NCBI GenBank assembly: GCA_032871835.1
Contig: CM065297.1
Coordinates: 28,343,598-28,407,597, forward strand
Origin: Dipteronia dyeriana
Lineage: Eukaryota; Streptophyta; Magnoliopsida; Sapindales; Sapindaceae
Length of the DNA stretch: 64,000 nucleotides
Direction of reading: 5' to 3'
Position numbers and translations under genes: made by a program. The stretch's first letter is position 1. Each line of letters starts with the position of its first letter. Positions 23,661-34,862 of this stretch are shown piece by piece. The notes beneath the pieces were generated by a model that saw only the letters and a list, made by a program, of their open reading frames with translations, was not told the origin of the DNA and did no database searches.

Positions 23661-24587
23661 AGCTTCGAGCGACCCAAAACATGACCAAACGACATCCAAA
23701 CCTTTCTTATAATATACCGTTGGTATTGAAGTCTAATTTCTATGTCAATTTACAAAACATGATTTGGATGTCTATAGAAAAAGGTATGGTCATTGTAGTG
23801 ACCAAAGGTCAGAAACGGACAACAATAGAGATGCCCTGTTTTTGTGGTCACTTTGGAGATTTCAAAACCAATCCAAACGGTCATGAAATATTACGAATAA
23901 TATACCGTTGGAAAGGTATGCGTGTCTAGTTTGTACAGAAATTTCAAAACTCATTTTGAATCTTTGTATAAAAAGATATGATCATAAAACCATACAAAGG
24001 TCAGTTTTGAAAAACATTTAAATCATTGAAATACACTCTTTTGAAACTAGACACCTTACTCCATATAACCAAACCAAGAGAAGATTGAGACCATCTCATA
24101 TGGTCACTCAACGCGCTAAAACAAGCACACCATCGTACAAGCGTGAACACAACACAATACCACATATAAATCTATAAATGAAGTGCAAGTGTGATTGTGA
24201 AGAGATATACACATATAAACAATATCAACACAAATGCAAGATCAACAAAGCATGCATGAAGTGTGTATGTGTGCACCTAAACTGAAAATACAATCACGGT
24301 TAAATGCTCAAGGCTAACCTAGAGGGGGGTGAATAGGTTAGACACCTTTTTCGACTCCATTAAAAACAAACAAAAGTGTGTCCCTCTAGATTGCTTGTAT
24401 CACAATATATATATTAATTAAAGACAATTAATCAATATATAAACACAAGTAAAGTATGATACAAACAAGTAATTGTTATACATACACGATCTATATTATA
24501 AAGAGGAAGTCAACATACATAAAGAGTTATATCCACAATACCAATATTAGAGAGATAGGGATAGACAAAAGTTGACACAAGATATAA

Positions 24588-24619
24588 CGTGGTAAACCTC
24601 CGAAGAGGAAACATCCACG
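24588..24619 (-). other. U5-type hairpin of the family-B LTR
   Basis: The outer arms are CGTGG (24588-24592) and CCACG (24615-24619), with an inner stem CCTC-CGAA-GAGG. The same architecture occurs in the Tat and family-A LTRs with different inner-stem bases. Confidence 0.6.
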
Positions 24620-24739
24620 GGCTAGCAACCACCGGCAAACAAAATCCACTAGTAGATGAGACAAGTACAATCTCTCAAATGACCTCTTCACCTAGAAACT
24701 ACCCTCCTATCCTACTCTAGAAGTTGCCGCCCTATGCTC

Positions 24740-25035
24740 AACAATCCGAGGCTTCACACCTCTTGTTAAGACTTCCTAGCTCACTTTATCCGGATCTTCA
24801 CAGCCCAAGGCAAGACTTCTTGCTCAACTATCCGAGTCTTCCTGACTCTAGTCAAGACTTCCTTGCTCACCTATCCGAGTTCTCCCAACTCTAGGCAAGA
24901 CTTCTTGCTCGATTATCCAAGGCTTTACACCTCTAGCCAAGACTTCTTTGCTCGGCAATCCGAGGCTTCACACCTCTTGTCAAGACTTCTCGCTCAATAC
25001 CATAGGTCTCACACCTATTGTCAAGACTTCATTCT
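24740..25035. repeat. Short-hairpin array in the family-B solo LTR
   Basis: Seven ~43-bp units share the tail CAAGACTTC-TTGCTC. Hairpins seen are GAGG-CTTCACA-CCTC (twice), GAGTC-TTCCT-GACTC, GAGTT-CTCCC-AACTC and ATAGGT-CTCAC-ACCTAT. One unit (CGGATCTTCACAGCCC) has lost its pairing. The stem bases differ between units yet stay complementary. In element sense the loops are purine-rich (AGGAA, GGGAG, GTGAG). Confidence 0.8.
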
Positions 25036-26032
25036 CACAAGGCATTTAGGTGATCATGAATACAAAACGCAAACAAGCACGCAACATAGAATGCTATGAT
25101 AAAAACATCATATGGAAAATACTAGACATGAGCATGAATGCACAAATCACATATAGTCTAGTTAATCATGCATGAGTAGTCAATCTAGATTATGTAAGAT
25201 ATGATCAACATTAATCACAAACTAGATTCATGCATATATCTAAACTTGAATCACAAGATATGATCAACAAATCACAAGATCAAGTTTAAATCACAAAAAC
25301 CTAAACCATGCTAAAATCATATGACAAAGTCAAATAGATCTAAGCATAAGTTCTAGAGCATACTCATAATCATAGATTCAACAAATCACATGAATAGCTC
25401 AAAAGAACATAAACACATGTATTATGTGAGAATTTCGGCCAAGAGAGCCTAATACATGTGAGGAATTATTTTTCACAAAATCAATCAATCAAAGATCATA
25501 AAATAGTCATAGAATCAAAGCTAGCACAATACAATCCCAAACATGTGATAACATAGGCAAAATCAAAACATAACTCAACATGTATGATTTCAATTGAAAC
25601 TCAACCTAGCTTTGAAAGTATTCAAAACACAAATCAAAACACTCACAATATACAAATATATGTAGAAGAATAAAACCCAAGGCAATTGACCAAGTTTTAA
25701 AAGAAAACTTAGAGAGAAAATCAATACCTTAGTTGATCTAGGTGCAGTCCCGTTTTTGTAAGATTAGACACCAAAAACAGCAGCAAAATAAACTTAAACC
25801 TTCAGAGAAAAGATGGAGGATGAATAGATGAACACTCTCAACATTGAATCACTCAAATCGGAGTTCAAATGAAGAAGTTATGGTGTTTGGAAGGTGAGAA
25901 AATTTAGAGAGAAAATTCTGCACACTTGATTTGAATTTCTTCTTAGAATGAAATGTGAGAGGGAAAGAGTTTCTAAAGGAGTGGAAGACTTGGACATGTG
26001 AAATGACCAAGAGGGGAAACATGAAGCCAAGC

Positions 26033-26116
26033 AAGCTTGCTGCCCGAGATGGCACGTGGGCATCTCGGGGCAGCAAGCCTTCTGCTCCGAGATGGCCACA
26101 CGTCATCTCGGGAAAG
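26033..26116. promoter_or_regulatory. GC-rich palindrome island with CACGTG, family-B solo LTR
   Basis: Two adjacent near-perfect inverted repeats are present. The first pairs CTTGCTGCCC with GGGGCAGCAAG around GAGATG-GCACGTGG-GCATCTC, placing the G-box core CACGTG at the tip. The second pairs CCGAGATG with CATCTCGG. The block lies about 770 bp into the LTR in element sense. Confidence 0.6.
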
Positions 26117-27053
26117 AAGACAATGCTTGCTTCTTTCTCCTTCGACCCTCATTTGCGTTCTTAGACCGTTCTCCGGCCTCCAAACTTGGAATTCTAATCC
26201 GTTTACGGATTACGAACCATAACTCTCACACGGACATGGACATATAAGATACTCAACCTATAAAATAATAATTATACTCGATATACTAAGACGAAGACAA
26301 TGTATGAAACATGAATTGAAAGTGTAGTATCTTTTGACTTAGAACTTGAAATCAATAGCATGAGTAACTGAAATGACCGAAACTCAATCAAGAATGATTT
26401 AAGACTAAATACAAGTTCAATATCCATGTTATACAAATATATACATACACAAACACAATTCACACTAGAATGCAAACTACATAGAGATAGTTTCCAATCA
26501 TGCATATTCCAAAACATGTTATTTCCAAATCAATGCATGAGCATTCATCTTCAAGTGTGTGAATGTGTTATACATGGTGCACAACGATGCAGAGACACGT
26601 ATGAATGAATTATATGTGTGTGCCTATAAAGGTGCACAATGATGCAGGGACACAAATGTATGATATTTGTATGTGTGTGCCTAAGCCTTGTAAGAGAAAG
26701 ATAAGGTCTTAGTATACCTTTGTAAGCCAAATATTGCATCCTTTCTCTTTGAAGACTTAGAACTTGCTTTGACTTGTTGTTTCTTCTTCCTTGAAGCTTG
26801 AAACATCATGAACCTAAACAACTAAGTCATTACAAGTAAACATCATTTTGATATGGAATTCATGCAAACACAAACTAAAACCTAACATAAACTCTTCAAG
26901 AGGCAAAGTCAAGTGAATATACCTTTTACTCTTGAAGTCATGGAGATGCTTGGAAGCTTGCCAATGAGGTCCTAAGCTATCCATTACACAATCATCCCCA
27001 ATGTGGTGTAGTTTGTCATGAAATAAGCCAATCGTAAAATTGAGGTCCTTACA

Positions 27054-27450
27054 ATCTCCCCCTTTGGCTATTTCATGACAAAACAACCACTCACAAATAA
27101 ATCCTCACAAAACACAAAATAATATAGCTATTGTTCATAAGAGTCCATTCTACGTTACAAAAAAAGATACCTAAGAATCTAAGTCTTCAAGGTCTTCAAT
27201 CTCTTCATAAATCATCATAACTACACACAATAGCAAGAAAGCACTTTCCAAGAACAAGTGCATGTGAGGTGAACAAACATAAAAAGCAATTGCACTCAAT
27301 AAAGCAATATAAACAAATGCATGTGCAATGCTCCCCCTAAATAGGTTACTCTCTCTCATGATCTCTCCCCAAAGCATAACAAATGCTCCCCCTATATTTC
27401 TCAAGACTTCTCCCCCTTTTTGTCATGAGATAGGCAAAGGAGCTCCCCCT
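27054..27450 (-). other. Array of polypurine tracts before the 3' LTR
   Basis: The minus strand repeats an AGGGGGAG core at about 27054-27061, 27330-27337, 27383-27390, 27409-27416 and 27441-27448. The one abutting the LTR start is AAAGGGGGAGAT-TGT and is the functional candidate for plus-strand priming. Multiple polypurine tracts are a described Sirevirus feature. Confidence 0.65.
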
Positions 27451-28322
27451 ATCGGGTTGCTTTAGCAAAGAGAGTTATTCGTACAAGAACATTGCATAAT
27501 CATATACACAAACTTTATGCAACTTAAATAATTGAGAGAGATTCAAGGAGTTTTATTTAAAGAAAAATGTGTGACAAGGATGCTTTGGAAGCAAGACATG
27601 TTGCATTCAAATCCAAAACAAATGGTATTTGGCAAAGCAAACATCAAAAGGGTTTCCAAAATAATTCAAACCAATTTGTACCCTTTTGTCATAAACAAAC
27701 AAGATATAGTTTCAAAAATTTAAAAATAAAGCAACTATATCAATCCTTAAAGGCAAATCAAGACATGAGCGACTATTGCACCCTTTTTTATTTTTCCGGA
27801 TAATTATCCGTATGATAGTAGTCTTGTTTCACCATTAAGAAAAGAGAGAAGACTAATTTGGATATAAAATCCTTATTAATTGCATGGATAAAAGATCCTT
27901 AATGATTAGTCCTCTCATTTGCACTCACACACATTTGCATTAAAGCAATCAAACTCAATTCATGCATATCATTTTAAAGCATGTCATTAAAAGCAAGTTC
28001 ACATGTCATAAAGATAAATTATAGGTCATTCAAATGTGCTTTCCCAATTAAATCTCCTAGTCCAAAAATGCATGTTTGAACATAAAATATGACATGGATT
28101 GCAAGTAAAGCAATGGTGCACACTTATTAAAATATATATATATAAGTATATGTGCAATCAAGAATCTCAAGCAATTATCAAAAGGGCATAAAACAAATTA
28201 ACTTTTTGCATATAGCAAATCATGCAAGTTTGCTCTCTTTGCTTGAGCTCCCTAAATGGGGTCAAATCCAACCAAGTCAATGAGAGGCATAAACCCCTAT
28301 AAACTTACCAAGTCCAAAGGAC
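27451..28322. other. Non-coding internal region of the family-A element
   Basis: AT-rich sequence between the end of gag and the polypurine array. This is where pol would be expected, but no protease, integrase, RT or RNase H motif appears on the minus strand in any frame. Confidence 0.6.
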
Positions 28323-29660
28323 TTAGTTGCATCTACGGGTCTCATGGGCACTAAGGCAAGCGGGTTCATTCTTTCTAACCCACCTAGGTTCCACCTTTTC
28401 ATTTTTAATGGTCATAAGTAAATTTCTAAACTCCCTAGGTTCATGCAAACTTGCATCTTTTTTCAACCGTTTTACTTTCATGCTCTCTAATCTACACATC
28501 TTAATGTATTTAAAGCAATTTGGTCTTAAGTGACCAATCATACCACAAAAATGACAAGTAGGTACAAAGTAAGATTGTATACCATCGCATTGTGTTCTCA
28601 TCGAGGCATCACCATGTTGATAAGGTTGTCTTTGATGATGCACCGGTTGGCTTCTCCTTGGAGCTTGAGCCGATTGGTGGCACATTTGTGGTCTAGCTTC
28701 TTAAGGTGGTTCATCCGGTTGATCTTGCCTCCTTGGTTGGTCATGCTTCTTGTGGTCACCTCATTTCCTCATAGTTGGTTTGTTGGATGAGGTGAATGAC
28801 TTCTCAAGAACTTGTCCCTTCTTCTTGAACTGCCTAGGCTTTGGTTGAGTTGCCAAGGCTTGTGTGGACTTTCCTTGAGTTGAAGATTTCTTAGATGAAG
28901 CTTTGATCTTGCCTTGAGCTTGAGGTTGTTTGACCTTGACCTTCTTTAATTCTTCAAGGCACCTCATCTCTCTTTCCTTGACAATTTTCAAGGAGTTTTC
29001 TTTGTTAGCAAACTCATCTTTCATTTCCTTCATCCTTGGGTGGCAATCTTCAATCTCCTTCTCATACTTGGACACGTCAATCTTGTCCATCATCAATGGG
29101 TCATCAATGGAGGTCACTTTCTCCATGGTCTTCAATTTGGAGACAAGAATTGAGATGTCTTCCATTTGGTCTTCCATGATCTCTTTGTACCGATGAAGTT
29201 GAATTTGACAATTTTGCTTGCTTTCTTCAAGGGTACGGATCTTTTCCTTCGAGGAAATCTTCCACATTCTCAAAATCTCATTCTCCTTGGAGAGCTCTTC
29301 ATTTTGCTTCGATACTTTGAGAATGGTCACTTTACATTCCTCATATGAGTCAATTTCCTCATCAATACCTTTGCCTTGGTCACTTGTTACCACACCAAAA
29401 TCTTCCACATAGGAAGCACCCAAGGCCGTGAAGTTAATCACATGCTCTTAACTATTATTGAGCAAGGTCTTCTTGTTTATCTCCTTTACTTTAGAGTTCA
29501 TCCTTTTCTCCTCATTTACATTTGAGGTCATACTCTTCTTGTGAGATTTTATGAATCTTATAAATCTCTCAACCATGAGAGTCATCTCCTCATCGGAGTC
29601 ATATTTCTTCCTCTCAACTTTAGAGGTCAAATCTCCCTCTATCAACTCAATGCCACTCAT
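28323..29660 (-). pseudogene. Broken copia gag with zinc knuckle and coiled coil
   Basis: A single minus-strand frame runs the whole length, broken only by three stops (29450-29448, 28763-28761, 28703-28701). It starts MSGIELIEGDLT, then has an acidic patch with EEMTLMVERFIRFIK, a long Glu/Lys-rich coiled coil (about 29330-28960), a Lys/Gln-rich basic stretch, and a CCHC knuckle CHFCGMIGHLRPNC near 28560-28515. The N-terminal UBN2-type gag domain, usually about 200-250 residues, is absent: the frame begins only about 105 bp inside the primer-binding site. That the three stops sit in an otherwise unshifted frame suggests point-mutation decay after a period of constraint. It could only act in trans with a complete relative. 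Confidence 0.8.
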
Positions 29661-29764
29661 ATGGTTTAGTTAATGAGATGAATGCAAATGAATGCAACAA
29701 ACAAATGCAAACAAATGCAAGACACACAAACAAGATCTTGGATCACCTAAGTATGTCTAGGAAC

Positions 29765-29778
29765 CCGTTTTGATACCA
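29765..29778 (-). other. Primer-binding site of the family-A element
   Basis: The minus strand reads TGGTATCAAAACGG two bases inside the LTR end. This is one or two changes from the plant initiator tRNA-Met complement TGGTATCAGAGC. Confidence 0.8.
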
Positions 29779-30924
29779 ATTGAAAGTTTCGTAAAAAAGT
29801 GTGTGTCTAAACCTAGAGGGGGGGGGGGGGGGGTAAATAGGTTTTAATCAAGTCAATTACCAATTTTTCTTGATTAGTAAATATTCAAAATTCACCCAAT
29901 AAAACAAACATACAACATCAAGTGTACGGTGCGGAAATATAAATAACACAAGATGTATATGTGGAAACCCTCTAAATGGGAAAAACCACAGGCTGTTAAA
30001 TGCGTCACACTCGGTCACAGAAATCCACTATATGAATAAAAGGTTACACCCTCAAGTGATTCTTGGACTCTCACTCTCGACAATCTCAGGCTATGGACAC
30101 CGCCACTCACCACTCTTGGTTCAGTCCCTAGTGATATCCCCTGATACACTACTCTTGGCATGAATGCCTACTACTCTTGGCATGAATGCCTCCTACTCTA
30201 CCCCCTTAGGCCTTTTACAGTGGCACCCGACCAATTACTTGTGCAACTTCACACCGAAGGCACAAGACTTGACTCAATGAAGAGTTCAACAACCTATGTG
30301 AATATGATGAAATATTCAAACATGCAAATAATGCTAGGCAAAACACTAAATGCTTATCTAGGAATTTAAGAATGTCACTAAGTACAATTCCTAGATATCA
30401 ATGTCTAAATGAATGTTCATAAAGACTTAACTAGATATAGTTATGCAACATTATATCCTAGTTATCAAACAAGGCCATTTCAACATATGTTGTCAATAAG
30501 CATGGCATGGTCATTAATGCAATCATCAAAATGCAATTAATATGACCTAATCAATAATGTCTAAATGCAATGCATAGAGACTTAATAAGAAGGGCAAATA
30601 TGTCTTAAATTCAAGCTATCAACAAACAAACCCAATCATGTTATCAAGACTCTTAAATATATGCAATAACTAGAGTCTAGGTATTTAATCATGCAATAAA
30701 CACCTAATCTAGAGTAAGAAGAACAATAAAAAATATTCAATGAAGTTCTTACTTACCTAGTTATGAAACCTAGAACACTTATGCTCATATGATGAAGAAT
30801 TATGCAAGATGAAGATGGGTTTTGGGTTTGGAGAGTTAATCAAGCTTTAATGAAGCTTTCTCTCTCAAGAAACTCTCTCTCTCACTCTAGGGTTTGTTTT
30901 TGAGAGTCATACTTATTTAGGATG

Positions 30925-30932
30925 TATTTATA
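30925..30932 (-). promoter_or_regulatory. TATA box of the family-A 5' LTR
   Basis: TATTTATA on the plus strand, TATAAATA in element sense, identical to the left LTR. This copy lies in the 5' LTR and would drive the gag transcript. Confidence 0.6.
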
Positions 30933-30999
30933 ATGCCCAAGTGAAATGACATCATTTTGGATGAAGAAAACAAAGTTTCGTCACAACAGATGTGCATGT

Positions 31000-31150
31000 C
31001 GCGGCCTAGGCAAGTGTCCAGACCGCGGTCTTGTGCAGCATGTCATGGCTGGACATTACCGCTTCCTAGGTCGCTGGCTAGGCATGGCACCAAAAGCGGT
31101 CTAGGCCACGGTACACGCCAGACATCACAACAGCTCGAGCTTCGAGCGAC
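31000..31150. promoter_or_regulatory. GC-rich palindrome island in the family-A 5' LTR
   Basis: The same block as in the left LTR, including AGACCGCGGTCT and GCTCGAGCTTCGAGC, about 70 bp upstream of the TATA box in element sense. Some CpGs are TpG here (CATGTCATGGC for CATGGCACGGC), as expected from methylation-driven decay. Confidence 0.55.
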
Positions 31151-31922
31151 CCAAAACATGACCAAAAAACATCAAAACCTTTCGTATAATATACTGTTGG
31201 AAAGGTATGGAAGTATAATTTCTACTCCAATTTACAAAACATGATTTGGATGTCTGTACAAAAAGTTATGGTCATTGTAGTGACCAAAGGTCATAAACGG
31301 ACAACAACAGAGATGCCCTGTTTTTGTGGTCACTTTGGAGATTTCAAAACCAATCCAAACGGTCATGAAATATTACGAATAATATACCGTTGGAAAGCTA
31401 TGGGTGTCTAGTTGGTACAGAAATTTTCAAAACTCATTTTGAATCCTTGTATAAAAAGATATGATCACAAGACCATACAAAGGTCAGTTTTGAAAAACAT
31501 TTAAATCATTGAAATACACTTTTTTGAAACTAGACACCTTACTCCATATAACCAAACCAAGAGAAGATTGAGACCTTCTCATATGGTCACTCAATGTGCT
31601 AAAACAAGAACACCATTGTGCAAGCGCGAACAGAACACAATACCACACTTAAATATATAAATGAAGTGCAAGTGTGATTGTGAAGAGATACACATATAAA
31701 CAATATCAACACAAATACAAGATCAACAAAGCATGCATGAGATGTGTGTGTGCACCTAAACTCTTCAAGAGGCAAATTCAAGTGAATATACCTTTTGCTC
31801 TTGAAGTCATGGAGATGCTTGGAAGCTTGCCAATGAGGTCCTAAGCTACCCATTACACAATCATCCTCAACGTGGTGTAGTTTGTCATGAAATAAGTCAA
31901 TCGTAAAATTGAGGTCCTTACA

Positions 31923-33056
31923 TTAAGAACAAAACTCAAGAGAAGATGTAATACTTCAAGAAAAACTTAATTTTTTTCTTCTTCTTTTTTTATTGTAGAG
32001 CCACCTAAAAACTTGATCAAATGACCTCAAACCTTCTTGGAGATTATAGAGAATTGATAGAAAAACAATCTTCGATTTGAATCACTTGAATCGAAGTTTA
32101 AATGAGAAAGTTATAGTGTTTGGAAGATGAAAAAGCTTGAGAGAAAATTTTGCACAAGTGTTTTTCTAGTTTTTCTTCTTGGCATGAAATGAGAGGGAAA
32201 ATAAGATATTAAAGGAAAAGGAAAGGAGGGAAAAACCATCCAATAAGAGGGTGCCACCTCTGCTTTCCCGAGGAGGCACGTGGCCTCCACAGGGGTAGAG
32301 GGCTTCCTTTCCTGTGAGGCCCACACGCCTCCACGGGAAAGGGGTGATTGGCCCCTTCTTCCTTCCTTTGAGTCCCCCTTGTGTTCTTCGACCAATTTTC
32401 TGCCTCCGAACTTCGATTTCGAATCCGTTTTCGGATTACGAATGGTGACTCCCTTACACACAAGGACGTCAAAAAAGGTTTCACAAATAATATGGAATTC
32501 AACTTGAAAATAATGATGAAAATCAAGTTCGTTAAAGACACAGAAAGTTTCGTAACATCCTAAGTGGAACTTGAAACTTAATGAATGAGTAACCAAAATG
32601 ATCAAAACTCAATAAGGAAAAAATATAAGCACAAATTCAAGTCTAATACCATAAAAATATAAACAAATAAACATAAGAACACATAAGTATGTCATTTCCT
32701 ATATATAGTCCTAGAACATGTAATTTCTCAAAAATTGTCAAATTAAATCTAATGCATGTGCATACTGCAATAAGTGTATGTATATGTTATACAAATTTAG
32801 CATAACAATGCATGGACACATTTGGATGTAATGTGTATGTGTACACCTAAGCCTTGTAAGAGGATTGATGTCTTATTATACCTTTATGAAACAATGGAGC
32901 TCGTTCCTCTTTGAAGACTTCAATTTTGCTTGATGTGTTGTCCAATCTTTCTTAAAGCTTGATAAACATTGATAAACCTTGATACTTAGATAACTAATCA
33001 ATAAAAATGAAATGTTTTTTTGATATGAAATTATACCAACACAAGACTCAATAACC
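31923..33056 (-). repeat. Family-B LTR, right part
   Basis: It continues the LTR cut at 22284. It aligns with 25700-26887 of the solo LTR, for example CGAATCCGTTTTCGGATTACG against CTAATCCGTTTACGGATTACG, and ends AACCTAACA. A palindrome island with CACGTG lies at 32262-32345. No partner LTR or internal region was found in the window, so this too is probably a solo LTR. Confidence 0.7.
32262..32345. promoter_or_regulatory. GC-rich palindrome island, second family-B LTR
   Basis: Inverted arms CTTTCCCG and CGGGAAAG flank GAGG-CACGTG-GCCTC and a second GAGGCCCACACGCCTC. The primary sequence is almost unrelated to the island at the same place in the solo LTR, yet the CACGTG-in-palindrome design is the same. 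Confidence 0.55.
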
Positions 33057-34264
33057 TAACACACTTTACCTCTCTCTAGTTTTAAAAATGGTCATTCTTT
33101 CCCTTGGAATGTAAAATATTAGACATTTTACCCCTACTATCAAAAAAATACCTAAAATACCCTCAATATTTAACTATTATATTATATATTTAAAATAATT
33201 AAGGATAAAATGGTAAATATAAAAATACCTGCATTAGGAATATAATTAAACAAATTAAAATAAAAAAAAATAGATTAATAATATAAAAAGTCAAAAAGAC
33301 AACAGATTATTATTCTTTCAAAAAAAAATATTATTATTTTAAAAAAACTTGTTAAAATCTCACCAAAAAATTCACCTTTATTATCTAAACACATGTAGTA
33401 TATGAGATGTTAAATTGTGAATGGATACACAATGATGATTGATATCACCTACAATATGTATCCATTGACCTTTGACATTTCATAGACAACATGTGTATGC
33501 ATGTTGTTTTTTTTTTAATGTTATCAGTTATCATCAACATTATCGTCTTCCACCGTCAATCTAATATTTCTTCCATTATCATCTTCAACCGCCTCTCAGC
33601 CGCCACATCATCTCTCGATCTTCCATATCCTCCTCCTCTCACCTTCTTTCCATCTCTCTCTCTCTCTATGGTCAAAATTGGATTTTGTTCGAACCCGGAC
33701 CTGGTTCAAACCCAATTTTGCTTCGATTTCTTTTCTAGGTCGAAGGCTGTATGTTTATATGTGTGAGAGTGATGATGGCAGTGGTGAATATATAAGAGAT
33801 GGTGGTTTGGTGTGTGGGATTGAGAGTGCAATATTTTCATTTGTTTGTGAATCTGGTGTGATATGATGCTAGTTTGGTGGTGATATGTTGGTCTGATTCT
33901 GGGTTTTAGGTATGGTGGGGATGATTATGGTGGTTCAGTGCTCTGTGTTTAATGGTGGTTTGTGGGTTCTGTGTGATGGTAGCTATTTTATTTTTTAAGA
34001 ATAGTTGTGGATTCTAGGTAGTGCTTGGTGGTGGTGTGGTAGTGATGATGGGTGCTAGGTGTTTAGGTTGGTGTTCTTGAGTAATACTTCCAGTATTTAT
34101 TTTTTTGTGGAGATCTAATCATCCACTTTCTTTAAAACAAAATTCTTTTTAAAATTTTAAATAAGAAGTTGGATCTCCAGTCTCCACTGGCGAAGATTGA
34201 AGATATTTATTAAATAAAAGATATTTAAAAAATATATAGAACAAAAATAATTAAAAAAACATAA
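33057..34264. other. AT-rich intergenic stretch
   Basis: No supported gene. A short plus-strand open frame (33491-33766) has a Ser/Pro/Phe-rich composition without a recognisable domain. 33,860-34,100 is GT-rich with GGTGGT-like runs. Confidence 0.6.
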
Positions 34265-34273
34265 TTAAAAAAA

Positions 34274-34334
34274 GGGTGAAATCATTTTTAGTCCATCTAG
34301 TTTAACCTAATACATAAACTGGTCCCCCGATTTT
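34274..34334 (+). repeat. MULE left terminal inverted repeat
   Basis: It pairs with the complement of 39297-39361. Shared blocks are TTTTTAGTCC-TAGTTT and CTAATACATAAACTG. Confidence 0.88.
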
Positions 34335-34862
34335 GAGAACCACCCCGTTAAGTCCTTCTGTTAATTTTTCCGTTGATAAAGTGGTTCCTGACAGGGACAG
34401 AAGATAAAATGACCCTGTTGCCCCTTATAACTTTTGAAATGGATAAAAATCATTCGTTGGACAAAAATACCCCTTTTGACCGTTGCACATGCAATGTCTA
34501 TATTTCTCTACCTTATAAAAAGGCCTCATTGCACTTGCACACATACATATTAACATACAACACACTTACAACTACTCAATTTGTAAACCTATCTATTTTC
34601 TTGATTTTTTTTTCCAACCATACAAACCAGCTTCATTACACTTGCACACATACATCATGTCTTTCATAGGCACACGTACAAATAAAGATCATGCAGTAAC
34701 CTGCATACATTTCTAACCTATTTTCATTTTTTGAATTGTTTTCCCAACCACACAAACCACTAAACATCCATAACAATTCAAATATCAAGCTAGCCACATC
34801 AAGTAAGTTATTAATTTCAAGAAACAACATCCTGGAAACACAACCAACATCAAGCACACTAA

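Larger units (their letters stand above)
24283..26887 (-). mobile_element. Family-B solo LTR inserted in the family-A LTR
   Basis: It is 2605 bp, begins TGAAAATAC and ends CCTAACA, with a perfect 5-bp target duplication TAAAC at 24278-24282 and 26888-26892. No internal region is present, so it is a solo LTR left by LTR-LTR recombination. It contains the U5-type hairpin (24588-24619), the short-hairpin array (24740-25035) and the palindrome island (26033-26116). No gene is present; the 60-90-residue open frames are low-complexity. Confidence 0.88.
22285..27053 (-). repeat. Family-A 3' LTR, interrupted by a solo LTR
   Basis: The two pieces, 22285-24282 and 26893-27053, together give 2159 bp, close to the 2142 bp of the partner LTR. 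It carries the U5-type hairpin at 22462-22492, a TATA element at 23454-23447 (minus strand) and the GC-rich palindrome island at 23516-23660. The break lies 161 bp from the element-sense LTR start. Confidence 0.85.
22285..31922 (-). mobile_element. Family-A Sirevirus-like copia element, gag-only, non-autonomous
   Basis: The LTRs begin TGAAAGTT and end CTTACA, with a perfect 5-bp target duplication TTAAG at 22280-22284 and 31923-31927. Element sense is minus. The 5' LTR is 29781-31922 (2142 bp). Next inside it is a tRNA-Met-type primer-binding site, then a broken gag (29660-28323), a non-coding stretch and an array of polypurine tracts. The 3' LTR is 22285-27053, interrupted by a solo LTR. No protease, integrase or RT pattern is present, so mobility would need a helper. 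The two LTRs look about 95% alike by eye. The gag zinc knuckle, coiled coil and repeated polypurine tracts point to the Sirevirus group. Confidence 0.85.
29781..31922 (-). repeat. Family-A 5' LTR
   Basis: It is 2142 bp, TGAAAGTTTC...CCTTACA. Compared with the left LTR it has a longer G-run near 29819 and a 24-bp local duplication containing CTCTTGGCATGAATGCC near 30150-30198. It carries a TATA element (30925-30932) and the palindrome island (about 31000-31150). Confidence 0.88.

Noticed and set aside
23468..23929. 153-residue plus-strand open frame (also at 30957-31244)
   Set aside because: It arises from the GC-rich palindrome island, which lacks stops. The copy in the other LTR is disrupted, so there is no sign of coding constraint.
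33491..34100. Possible small gene with Ser/Pro-rich start and GT-rich downstream region
   Set aside because: No domain, no convincing splice structure, and composition typical of microsatellite-rich intergenic DNA.
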